From: Pseudoduganella ginsengisoli
GTDB taxonomy: Bacteria; Pseudomonadota; Gammaproteobacteria; Burkholderiales; Burkholderiaceae_D
DNA: 64,000 bases
NCBI RefSeq assembly: GCF_009720865.1
Contig: NZ_WNLA01000001.1
Coordinates: 744,001 to 808,000, forward strand
Reading direction: 5' to 3'
In this document: positions 38,166 to 45,470 of the stretch, in pieces
Numbering within the stretch: position 1 is the stretch's first letter
Layout of the letters: each line of letters begins with the position of its first letter
Notes under the pieces: model-generated
Database searches by the model: none
Told to the model about the DNA's origin: nothing
The model's input: the letters and a program-made list of their open reading frames with translations, nothing else
Made by a program: the position numbers and the translations under genes

Positions 38166-38648
38166 GTGAACAAGGCAACGGAAGCGCTGGCCATCAACGT
38201 GGGTACAGCACTGCAGCACAAAGGCTGGATGCTGGCCACGGCGGAATCGTGCACCGGTGGCGGGGTGGCGCAAGCCGTTACGGATATAGCCGGTTCGTCG
38301 GCATGGTTTGACCGGGGGTTTGTCACGTATTCCAATGCGGCGAAAACCGCCATGCTGGGCGTACCGGCGGCGCTGATTGCGCAGCATGGTGCGGTCAGTG
38401 AAGAAGTGGCGGCTGCCATGGCGGCTGGCGCGGCCGGCAGCAGTTCAGCGCAGGTTGCCGTCTCCACCACCGGCATTGCAGGACCTGGCGGCGCAGTGCC
38501 GGGCAAACCGGTTGGCACCGTATGGTTTGGCTGGTCGGTGGCTGGCGTGGTGCAGACGGAGCGCGTGATATTTGATGGCGACCGCCAGGCGGTGCGTGAG
38601 CAGGCCGTCGCGCACGCGCTGCAGGGTTTGCTGCGCCGGCTGGCATGA
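38166..38648 (+). CDS. pncC: Nicotinamide-nucleotide amidohydrolase, CinA C-terminal type
   Basis: A 160-residue PncC that deamidates nicotinamide mononucleotide in pyridine-nucleotide salvage. The family motifs are present: TAESCTGGGVAQAVTDIAGSS near the start, YSNAAKTAMLGV, and STTGIAGPGGAVPGKPVGTVWF. It reads from GTG 38166 with CGGAGCAAGAA upstream. It lacks the N-terminal CinA molybdopterin-like domain, as usual for stand-alone PncC. Its stop overlaps the next gene by 4 bp. Confidence 0.93.
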   Translation: MNKATEALAINVGTALQHKGWMLATAESCTGGGVAQAVTDIAGSSAWFDRGFVTYSNAAKTAMLGVPAALIAQHGAVSEEVAAAMAAGAAGSSSAQVAVSTTGIAGPGGAVPGKPVGTVWFGWSVAGVVQTERVIFDGDRQAVREQAVAHALQGLLRRLA

Positions 38649-39568
38649 CAGTGCGGCGCGGGTTTGTACTGTGCGGCTGGCTGCTGCTGGGCGCGGCCAT
38701 GCATGCGCGTGCGGCCGTCCAGGACGGCGGGCCTGTGCGCGCCACAGTCTTTGCAGCCGGCGACATTGCGGATTGCCGCTATAGCCGCGCACCGTATTCC
38801 GGTGCGGCGCGCACGGCGGCGCTGATCCAGGCCGGGCCTGCTGACGCGACTGTTTTGAGCCTGGGCGACCATGCCTATCCTGTTGCTACCTCCGCTACGC
38901 TGCACGGCTGTTATGACGCGACGTGGGGAGCGTTCCGCGAGCGGACGCGGCCTGTCTTGGGCAACCATGATTATGCGGGGGGCAAGGCTGATGCGTATTA
39001 CCAGTATTTCGGTGCGCAAGCGGGGCCGCCGAAGCGGGGCTATTACAGTTTCGAGCTGGGCAACTGGCGCCTGTACGCGCTGAACAGCCATTTGAAGGGG
39101 GCCGACCATGCGGCGCAGCTGCAATGGCTGAAGGATGAACTGGCATATCATCCGGCCCGCTGCACGCTGGCGTACTGGCACGTGCCGCTGTACAGCTCGG
39201 GAGGGCATGCGGCCGATACGCACATGCGCGAAGCGTGGCGCTTGCTGCATGCGGCGGGGGCGGAACTGGTGCTGTCCGGCCATGACCATGATTACGAACG
39301 GTTCGAGCCGATGGATGCGGACGGGCGGGTTGACTTACCCAGAGGCATGCGCCAATTCGTGGTCGGCACGGGCGGCGCGTACCTGACGCCATTCCTGTGG
39401 CCACAACCGGGCAGCGCCGTGCGGCTCAACAGCGGCCACGGCGTGTTGAAGCTGGAATTACTGGATGACGGCTACCGCTGGCAATTCACGGCAGTCGATC
39501 CCGGCGGCCCCGCCCCAGAATTCCCCGCCCCCCTCCAGCAAGACAGCGGCAGCGCCCGCTGCCACTAA
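38645..39568 (+). CDS. Exported calcineurin-like metallophosphoesterase
   Basis: A 307-residue protein with a signal peptide (about 1-23, ending MHARA) and the dinuclear metal motifs in order: GDIADC, GDH (in LSLGDHAYP), GNHDY, then YWHVPLYSSGG and GHDHDYERF. It resembles extracellular purple acid phosphatase-like or calcineurin-like phosphoesterases with unknown substrate. It overlaps pncC by 4 bp, although one protein is cytosolic and the other exported. The C-terminal tail is Pro-rich and ends in SARCH. Confidence 0.85.
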   Translation: MTVRRGFVLCGWLLLGAAMHARAAVQDGGPVRATVFAAGDIADCRYSRAPYSGAARTAALIQAGPADATVLSLGDHAYPVATSATLHGCYDATWGAFRERTRPVLGNHDYAGGKADAYYQYFGAQAGPPKRGYYSFELGNWRLYALNSHLKGADHAAQLQWLKDELAYHPARCTLAYWHVPLYSSGGHAADTHMREAWRLLHAAGAELVLSGHDHDYERFEPMDADGRVDLPRGMRQFVVGTGGAYLTPFLWPQPGSAVRLNSGHGVLKLELLDDGYRWQFTAVDPGGPAPEFPAPLQQDSGSARCH

Positions 39569-39573
39569 CCCCG

Positions 39574-39853
39574 TGGGGTCAGACGTGCATTGATGCATTC
39601 CCCGGCTGGGGTCAGTCGTGCATTCGTGCATCCGGCTTCCTGCGCTCCCCCTGCTGTTGCAGGCGCTATGGCCAAAAGCCCCTTGCAGCAGCCACACCGA
39701 TATTGCACGCGCGGGGGCCGGGCCTGGCCGTAACAATATGTGCCCAGGTCCCTTGCTGCGGTTACCTGGGCATTTCCATGCCGCTCGATTTGACAATGCA
39801 CGAATGCACGTCTGACCCCGCGGGGGGGACGCACGAACGCACGTCTGACCCCA
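39574..39853. repeat. 280-bp island bounded by two direct and two inverted copies of a 24-bp repeat
   Basis: Copies of one unit (TGGGGTCAGACGTGCA with a TGCA-4 nt-TGCA end) stand at 39574-39597 and 39607-39630, and in inverted form at about 39797-39819 and 39830-39853. Single-base changes separate the copies. The enclosed 166 bp hold no gene, but a 9-bp stem (TGCCCAGGT / ACCTGGGCA) lies at 39741-39772. The arrangement resembles a REP cluster or a small mobile element with terminal inverted repeats; no transposase is present. Confidence 0.85.
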
Positions 39854-39861
39854 TTGTGGTA

Positions 39862-39885
39862 ACATATGAATACCTATTCAAATGT
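39862..39885. promoter_or_regulatory. Metal-sensor (SmtB/ArsR type) operator
   Basis: An 11-2-11 inverted repeat, ACATATGAATA-CC-TATTCAAATGT, with one mismatch, lies directly before the ArsR-family start. This matches the 12-2-12 AT-rich palindrome bound by zinc sensors such as SmtB and CzrA. It probably lets the regulator control its own gene and the downstream exporter. Confidence 0.75.
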
Positions 39886-39890
39886 TTATT

Positions 39891-40193
39891 ATGACAACCT
39901 CCCCTGTTTCCGACGCCGCCGTTGCGCAGCTGGCGGATTTATTTCATTTGCTGGGCGATCCGACCCGCTTGCGCATCGTGCTGGCGTGCCTGAAAGAGCC
40001 TATCGCGGTCGGTGAGATTGCTGCATCGCTGCAACTGTCCGGCTCGCTGGTGTCGCACCACTTGCGCCTGCTGCGCGCCGCGCGCATCGTCAAATCGGAA
40101 CGCCAGGGCAAGCAAGTCTTTTATTCCGCCGCCGATGCCCACATCAGCGGCGTCCTCCACGATATGCTCGAACACATTGCCGAACCGGACTGA
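39891..40193 (+). CDS. ArsR/SmtB-family zinc (or cobalt) sensor repressor
   Basis: This 100-residue winged-helix repressor has the recognition segment GSLVSHHLRLLRAARIV at about 51-67. The C-terminal helix holds Asp82-x-His84, ten residues, His95-xx-Glu98, exactly the alpha-5 metal motif DxHx10HxxE of SmtB/CzrA-type zinc sensors. It lacks the alpha-3 CxC metal site of arsenic and cadmium sensors. Metal binding would release DNA. I prefer the ATG at 39891; an in-frame ATG at 39882 lies inside the operator. The CDF exporter begins 4 bp after its stop. Confidence 0.93.
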   Translation: MTTSPVSDAAVAQLADLFHLLGDPTRLRIVLACLKEPIAVGEIAASLQLSGSLVSHHLRLLRAARIVKSERQGKQVFYSAADAHISGVLHDMLEHIAEPD

Positions 40194-40197
40194 CACC

Positions 40198-41205
40198 ATG
40201 GGCCACGACCACCACCACGCACACGGCCATGACCATGGCCACGATCACGGCCACAAAGGCTGCAGCCACGGCAAGCATGACCACGGCCACGGACACCACC
40301 ATGGCCACGGGCACGGCCATCACCACCACGGCGATCCCAACAGCCAGGGCCGCGCCTTCGCCATTGCCATTGCCCTCAACGCCATCTTCGTCGCGATTGA
40401 ATTCACGTACGGGTTCCTGGCCAATTCCACCGCGCTGATGGCTGACGCGGGCCATAACCTGTCCGACGTACTGGGCCTGGCGCTGGCCTGGGGCGCCGCC
40501 ATCCTGGCCAGGCAGGCGCCCACGACACGCTATACCTATGGTTTGCGCAGCAGTTCCATGCTGGCGGCGCTGTTCAACGCCATGCTGCTGATGGCTGCCT
40601 GCGGCGCCATCGCGTGGGAAGCCGTGCTGCAATTGATGCACCCGTCGCCGGTGGCCGGCGCCACCGTGTCCATCGTGGCCGCCATCGGCATAGCCGTCAA
40701 CGGCGGTTCCGCCATGCTGTTCATGTCCGGCAGCAAGGATGACATCAATGTGCGGGGCGCTTACCTGCACCTGGCCGCCGATGCCGCCATTTCACTGGGC
40801 GTGCTGCTGTCCGGCGTCGCTGTGATGTTCACCGGATGGACGTGGCTGGACCCGGCCGTCAGCCTGGCCATTGTCGCCATCATCATGGCGAGCACGTGGT
40901 CGCTGTTGAAAGAATCGCTGAAGATGGTGATGGCCGGCGTCCCGGATTCCGTCAATGCGGACGCCATTGAACAATTCCTGCGCAGCCGCGAAGGCGTGCG
41001 CGACGTGCACGATTTGCACATCTGGGCCATGAGCACGACGGAAACCGCACTCACGGCCCACCTGGTGATCCCTGGCGGCTATCCGGGCGACCAGGCTATC
41101 GATGACATTGCAGCGCAACTGAAAGCGGAATTCTCCATCCACCACTGCACGTTACAGGTGGAAAAGGGCACCACTGAACATGCGTGCTGCCTGAAATCCA
41201 GCTAA
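40198..41205 (+). CDS. Cation diffusion facilitator zinc exporter with His-rich N-terminus
   Basis: A 335-residue CDF protein. The first 45 residues are mostly His, Gly and Asp (HDHHHAHGHDHGHDHG), a metal-binding flexible region. About six membrane helices follow, with the transport site HNLSDVLGLALAW in helix 2 and HLAADAAISLGV in helix 5 giving the H/D-x3-D pairs. The cytosolic C-terminal domain has HDLHIWAMSTTETALTAHLV. It is co-transcribed with the zinc-type ArsR sensor, so zinc efflux (CzcD/ZitB-like) is likely; Co and Cd cannot be excluded. Confidence 0.92.
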   Translation: MGHDHHHAHGHDHGHDHGHKGCSHGKHDHGHGHHHGHGHGHHHHGDPNSQGRAFAIAIALNAIFVAIEFTYGFLANSTALMADAGHNLSDVLGLALAWGAAILARQAPTTRYTYGLRSSSMLAALFNAMLLMAACGAIAWEAVLQLMHPSPVAGATVSIVAAIGIAVNGGSAMLFMSGSKDDINVRGAYLHLAADAAISLGVLLSGVAVMFTGWTWLDPAVSLAIVAIIMASTWSLLKESLKMVMAGVPDSVNADAIEQFLRSREGVRDVHDLHIWAMSTTETALTAHLVIPGGYPGDQAIDDIAAQLKAEFSIHHCTLQVEKGTTEHACCLKSS

Positions 41206-41212
41206 GGCTGCT

Positions 41213-42151
41213 TTAAGGCTGGTCCGCCAAACCAGCGTACAAGGCCGTACTCAAATAGCGCTCGCCAAACGACGGGATGATCGTCACGATCAGTTTCCCC
41301 GCGTTTTCCGGGCGCTGCGCCACTTGCATCGCAGCCCACAGCGCGGCGCCCGACGATATCCCCACCATCAAGCCTTCCTGCGAAGCGGCCAGGCGCGCGG
41401 TTTCAAACGCATCATCGTTTTTCACGCAGATCACTTCGTCGTATACGTGTGTGTTCAGCACCCCGGGCACAAAGCCCGCGCCGATCCCCTGGATCGGGTG
41501 CGGCCCCTTGGTTCCTTTCGACAGCATGGGCGACGCCTCCGGTTCCACGGCAATGCACTGGAAAGACGGCTTGCGCGCTTTCAGCACTTCGCCGACACCG
41601 GTAATCGTGCCACCCGTGCCCACGCCGGCCACGAGAATGTCGGCACGCCCTTCCGTATCGCGCCAGATTTCTTCCGCCGTCGTGCGGCGGTGCACTTCCG
41701 GGTTGGCCGGGTTATTAAACTGTTGCAGCATCAGGTAGCGCGGGTCGGCGTCCGCCAATTCTTCCGCCTTGCGGATCGCGCCCAGCATGCCTTCGCTGCC
41801 CGGCGTCAAAATCAGCTGCGCGCCATATGCGCGCAACAGCATGCGCCGTTCGCGGCTCATGGTATCGGGCATCACGAGGGTGCAGCGGTAGCCGCGCGCA
41901 GCACACACCATGGCCAGCGCAATGCCGGTATTGCCGCTGGTGGGCTCGACGATGATGGAATCGGGACGGATTTGCCCGGCTGCTTCCGCCGCCTCAATCA
42001 TCGACAAGCCGATACGGTCCTTGACGCTGTGGGCGGGGCTATAGAATTCGAGTTTGGCCAGGATTTGCGCAGGGGCGCCGGCGGCCATCCGGTTAATGCG
42101 AACGAGGGGCGTATTGCCGATCAGTTCCGTGACGTCATTGGCTATTTTCAT
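41213..42151 (-). CDS. cysK: Cysteine synthase A (O-acetylserine sulfhydrylase)
   Basis: A 312-residue pyridoxal-phosphate enzyme that makes cysteine from O-acetylserine and sulfide. The PLP lysine is in SVKDRIG; the substrate loop [11 protein letters not shown], the phosphate-binding [10 protein letters not shown], and [11 protein letters not shown] are present. Length and motifs match CysK over CysM. It starts with ATG at 42151. The GGAG ribosome site is fully paired in a 9-bp hairpin described separately. It lies 43 bp after the FKBP gene on the same strand and may be co-transcribed. Confidence 0.95.
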   Translation of the reverse strand: MKIANDVTELIGNTPLVRINRMAAGAPAQILAKLEFYSPAHSVKDRIGLSMIEAAEAAGQIRPDSIIVEPTSGNTGIALAMVCAARGYRCTLVMPDTMSRERRMLLRAYGAQLILTPGSEGMLGAIRKAEELADADPRYLMLQQFNNPANPEVHRRTTAEEIWRDTEGRADILVAGVGTGGTITGVGEVLKARKPSFQCIAVEPEASPMLSKGTKGPHPIQGIGAGFVPGVLNTHVYDEVICVKNDDAFETARLAASQEGLMVGISSGAALWAAMQVAQRPENAGKLIVTIIPSFGERYLSTALYAGLADQP

Positions 42152-42181
42152 AGGGGCTCCGAACGGTTGGCGGGAGCCCCT
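42152..42181 (-). promoter_or_regulatory. Perfect hairpin that buries the cysK ribosome binding site
   Basis: On the minus strand AGGGGCTCC pairs perfectly with GGAGCCCCT around a 12-nt loop. The second arm contains the cysK Shine-Dalgarno GGAG and ends at the base before the ATG. No T-run follows, so it is not a typical terminator; control of translation start, by a thermal or ligand-free switch or by a cut in read-through mRNA, is inferred. Confidence 0.7.
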
Positions 42182-42193
42182 AATGTACGCGCT

Positions 42194-42709
42194 TTATTTC
42201 ACGCCGACCAGTTCCACGTCGAAGATCAGTGCGGAATTGGCAGGAATGTCGTTGCCCATGGAGCGCGAACCGTACGCCAGTTCCGCCGGGATGATCAGGG
42301 TACGCTTGCCACCCACTTTCATCCCCTGCACGCCCTGGTCCCAGCCCTTGATCACCTGGCCGCGGCCCACGGTGAATTCCAGCGGCTCGCGGCCCACCGA
42401 CGAATCGAATTTCTTGCCGCGCTGGTTTTTCGCCAGCGGACGGTACAGCCAGCCCGTGTAATTCACGCGCACGGTACTGCCGGCCATGGCTTCCTTGCCG
42501 GTGCCGACTTTATGGTCCGTGACGATCAACTGGTCCGCCGCCGGGCCTGGCTGGGCGGAACCGGCGACCACGGGCGCCGACGCGGCTGCCGATGCGGCGG
42601 CCGGGGTTTCTTCTGCCTGGGCGACGCCTTGCTGGCTGGCCGGCGCTTGGGCGCAAGCCTGGGTCGCGGCCACCGCAGCGAAAACAAATGCAAACAAACT
42701 ACGGGTCAT
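42194..42709 (-). CDS. Exported FKBP-type peptidyl-prolyl cis-trans isomerase
   Basis: A 171-residue protein with a signal peptide (about 1-20, ending ACA), an Ala/Pro-rich linker to about 60 and a single FKBP domain. The domain shows VRVNYTGWLY, KFDSSVGREPLEFTVG, VIKGWDQGVQGMKVGGKR and IPAELAYGS, with core active-site residues in place. It would help fold proteins in the periplasm. No MIP-like dimerisation region is visible, so it is a minimal enzyme. It is divergent from thpR, 33 bp away. Confidence 0.92.
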   Translation of the reverse strand: MTRSLFAFVFAAVAATQACAQAPASQQGVAQAEETPAAASAAASAPVVAGSAQPGPAADQLIVTDHKVGTGKEAMAGSTVRVNYTGWLYRPLAKNQRGKKFDSSVGREPLEFTVGRGQVIKGWDQGVQGMKVGGKRTLIIPAELAYGSRSMGNDIPANSALIFDVELVGVK

Positions 42710-42742
42710 GATGTAATGATTCCTTCAAATTAAGGTGCGCGA

Positions 42743-43267
42743 ATGATATCAAATGACTCCCCCACTGCCGCCAAACGCAAGCTTTTTTTCGCGCTGTGGC
42801 CGGATCCCGGCGCCCGCGCAGCACTGGCCGGGCTGCTGCCGCTGGTGCAGGGACGCCACATTCCGCCGGCCAAGCTGCACTTGACGCTGGCGTTTCTGGG
42901 ACAGCAGGAAGAAGCGCGGCTGCCTATGCTGCTGTCTATCCTGAAGCGGCTTTCCGTGCCGCCCATGCGGCTGCAAATTGACTGTTTCGGGTATTTCGCC
43001 CGCCCCCGGATTGCGTGGGCGGGCATGGCGCAGCCGCCGCAGGCGTTGCTCGGCATGCAAGAACAATTGATGGCCGAGCTGGCGGCGGCCGGGTTTGATC
43101 CGGCCACGCACGGGGCGTTCAAGCCGCACATAACGCTGGCGCGCGAGGCAAAACAGGCGCCAGGCGATGCAGGGTTTGCACCCGTGCGATGGGATGTGCC
43201 GCAAGTGGCGCTGGTGGAGTCGGTGGTGGCGACAGGGGAATATGTACCTGTCGCCTTCAAACCTTAA
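42743..43267 (+). CDS. thpR: RNA 2',3'-cyclic phosphodiesterase (LigT-like)
   Basis: A 174-residue 2H phosphoesterase with the paired HxTL motifs: HLTLAFLG at 46-53 and HITLAR at 129-134. It hydrolyses 2',3'-cyclic phosphates to 2'-phosphates in RNA, and in vitro the E. coli enzyme can also join 2'-5' tRNA halves. It ends convergently with tcdA, overlapping by 4 bp. Confidence 0.92.
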   Translation: MISNDSPTAAKRKLFFALWPDPGARAALAGLLPLVQGRHIPPAKLHLTLAFLGQQEEARLPMLLSILKRLSVPPMRLQIDCFGYFARPRIAWAGMAQPPQALLGMQEQLMAELAAAGFDPATHGAFKPHITLAREAKQAPGDAGFAPVRWDVPQVALVESVVATGEYVPVAFKP

Positions 43268-44118
43268 TCAGCCTGCACCGGCTTCACCTGGTCCGCCAAT
43301 TTGCGCAGCACGTGGCTGGCCGCCACCATGCCAAAAGTCGCAGTGACTACCATCGACGAGCCAAAGCCCGCGCAGTTCAAGCCCGTGACGCCGGGCGCGC
43401 GGTCATCGCCATCGACCGAGCACACTTCGCCGGTTTCCGGATATTGCAGCGGTTCCATGGAAAACACGGCATCCACATTGAACTTGTTTTTCTCGCCGCG
43501 CGGGAAGCCGTAGTCGCTGCGCAAGCGGCGCCGTACTTTCTTCAACAGCGGTTCCTGTTCGGTCCTGGCCAAATCGCGTATGGCGATCTTGGTCGGATCC
43601 GTCTGCCCGCCCGCGCTGCCGATGATCACCAGTGGAATGGCTTTCTGGCGGCAATACGCGATCAGCGCCGTTTTGGCCTTGGCGCTGTCGATCGCGTCGA
43701 CCACGTAATCATAGCCATGCGCGCCGATCATTTCATCGAGGTTGTCGGGCGTGACAAAGTCTTCCACTTGCGTGACTTTGCAATACGGATTGATTTGCGC
43801 AATCCGCTCAGCCAGCGCATGGATCTTGGCCTGGCCGATGGTGCCGGTCAGCGCCTGGATCTGGCGGTTGATGTTCGATTCCGCCACATTGTCGAGGTCA
43901 ATCAAGGTCAGGTGGCCGACCGCGCTGCGCGCCAGCGCTTCCACGATCCACGAACCGACACCGCCCACGCCCACGACGCACACGCGGGCGTCGCGGAAGC
44001 GCTGCAGCGCGGCCTGGCCATATAAACGGCCGATACCGCCAAAACGGCGGTCAAAATCAATTTCTTCCAAGTCCGGCTGGCTGCCGGACAAGTTTTCTGG
44101 GCTAGATAAGGCATTCAT
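43264..44118 (-). CDS. tcdA: tRNA threonylcarbamoyladenosine dehydratase (TcdA/CsdL)
   Basis: This 284-residue ThiF/E1-like enzyme cyclises t6A37 to ct6A in tRNA using ATP. The nucleotide loop GVGGVGSW is at 50-57, followed by the Asp-rich strand LTLIDLDNVAESNINRQ, and the Tyr in DYVVDAIDSAKAK. The extended C-terminal GLNCAGFGSSMVVTATFG is as in TcdA rather than MoeB or ThiF, as is the absence of CxxC pairs for zinc. sua5 (58 kb), which acts earlier in the same tRNA pathway, is also in the window. Confidence 0.93.
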   Translation of the reverse strand: MNALSSPENLSGSQPDLEEIDFDRRFGGIGRLYGQAALQRFRDARVCVVGVGGVGSWIVEALARSAVGHLTLIDLDNVAESNINRQIQALTGTIGQAKIHALAERIAQINPYCKVTQVEDFVTPDNLDEMIGAHGYDYVVDAIDSAKAKTALIAYCRQKAIPLVIIGSAGGQTDPTKIAIRDLARTEQEPLLKKVRRRLRSDYGFPRGEKNKFNVDAVFSMEPLQYPETGEVCSVDGDDRAPGVTGLNCAGFGSSMVVTATFGMVAASHVLRKLADQVKPVQAD

Positions 44119-44180
44119 CCCGTCATTTTAACGGACAATCTTTTAGAATCTCCCTATTGCCATTCCAGCCACCCACCATC

Positions 44181-45410
44181 ATGAGCACATCCCTGTTCGA
44201 CACCGCCCCCGATTTCAGCCAGCCCATCGCCGTCCTCAAGCACTGCCACGACCGCATCCGCAAGCAATTGGCCACCCTGCAAAAGCTGCAGGCCCACTTG
44301 CCGCAGCACGGCGCCGATCAAGAGGCACAGCAGGCAGCCCAGGCCATTTTGAAATATTTCAACAATGCAGCCCACCTGCACCACGAAGATGAAGAAATCA
44401 ATTTGCTGCCCATGCTGCAGGCAACGGCGCAAGGCGACGATGCCGCCTTGCTGCAAGACCTGGCGCCGCGCATCCTTGCACAGCACCAGCAAATGGATAG
44501 CGATTGGCTTATAATAAAAGCACAACTTGACAAAATTGCCACAGGAGCAGACCGCGTATTGACGGCAGCATCCGTTCAGCAATTTGTCGATGCGTATACA
44601 GCGCACATGGACATCGAAGAAACGCACATTGCACCGATGGCGAAACGCTTGTTCAGCGACGGGCAAATGCGCACGCTGGGCGACGCCATGCAGCAGCGGC
44701 GCGGTATTGAACCCAACGCGCAGCCGGCGGTGCAAGCGCCACCGCCGTCGCCGCATACGGCGGTGGCCAGCGGCGTCGATATCGCGGACTTGCGCCTGGA
44801 TTACGGCCGCGCCAGCCTCGATGAAAGCGATGTACTGGACCACCCGGTCGACCAGTTCGCCAAATGGTTCGATGAAGCCATGAAAGCGGAAGTATTTGAA
44901 GCCAATACGATGAGCGTGGCAACAGTTGGCCGCGATGGCAAACCCAGTTCGCGCATCGTGCTGATCAAGCAATACGACCAGCGCGGCTTCACGTGGTACA
45001 CCAATTACGACAGCCAGAAAGGCCGGCAACTGGCGGAAAACCCTAACGCGGCACTGCTGTTTTTCTGGCGTGAACTGGAGCGCCAGGTGCGTATCGAAGG
45101 GCGCGTGGAAAAAACCACGAGCGAGGACAGCGACAAGTATTTCTATAGCCGTCCCGTAAAAAGCCAGCTGGCGGCGGTGGCTTCGCAGCAAAGCGAACCA
45201 ATTGCCAGCCGCGAGCAGATGGAGACGAATTATGCGGCCGTGGAAGCGGCCAGCGGCGGTCATCCGCAGCGTCCGCCACACTGGGGCGGCTACCGGCTGA
45301 TCCCGGAGCGCGTGGAATTCTGGCAAGGCCGCGCTTCCCGCTTCCATGACCGCATCGTATTCACCTTGCAGCCGGACGGCAGCTGGACCAGGCAGCGGAT
45401 CCAACCCTGA
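44181..45410 (+). CDS. pdxH: Fusion: hemerythrin-like domain + pyridoxamine 5'-phosphate oxidase
   Basis: This 409-residue protein joins two whole domains. Residues about 1-170 form a hemerythrin/HHE four-helix bundle with candidate iron ligands at His21/His23, His65-His68 in HLHHEDEE, His102, and His142 with Glu146 and His149 in HMDIEETH. A Pro/Ala linker (about 175-196) leads to a full PdxH (about 198-409): IADLRLDYGRASL, SSRIVLIKQYDQRGF, TNYDSQKGRQL, FFWRELERQVRIEGRVEK, RPPHWGGYRLIPERVEFWQG. PdxH makes pyridoxal 5'-phosphate with FMN and oxygen. No stop or credible internal start separates the parts. An oxygen- or iron-linked control of this oxygen-using enzyme is inferred. No ribosome site is visible before 44181; a TTG at 44157 is a poorer start. 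Confidence 0.92.
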   Translation: MSTSLFDTAPDFSQPIAVLKHCHDRIRKQLATLQKLQAHLPQHGADQEAQQAAQAILKYFNNAAHLHHEDEEINLLPMLQATAQGDDAALLQDLAPRILAQHQQMDSDWLIIKAQLDKIATGADRVLTAASVQQFVDAYTAHMDIEETHIAPMAKRLFSDGQMRTLGDAMQQRRGIEPNAQPAVQAPPPSPHTAVASGVDIADLRLDYGRASLDESDVLDHPVDQFAKWFDEAMKAEVFEANTMSVATVGRDGKPSSRIVLIKQYDQRGFTWYTNYDSQKGRQLAENPNAALLFFWRELERQVRIEGRVEKTTSEDSDKYFYSRPVKSQLAAVASQQSEPIASREQMETNYAAVEAASGGHPQRPPHWGGYRLIPERVEFWQGRASRFHDRIVFTLQPDGSWTRQRIQP

Positions 45411-45470
45411 TCCGCCCCAGTCCATCCAGCCCCTCCGGCCGCGGCACAGCCAAGATGGCCGGAGGGCAGC

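Noticed and set aside
37964..39289. A long minus-strand extension upstream of the YfiR-like gene
   Set aside because: It lies antisense to pncC and the phosphoesterase. The signal peptide of the YfiR-like protein starts at 37963, which fixes the real start.
44157..44780. The possibility that hemerythrin and PdxH are two separate genes
   Set aside because: No stop codon lies between the domains. The only nearby internal start (a GTG near 44763) has no ribosome site, so a single fusion is the simpler reading.
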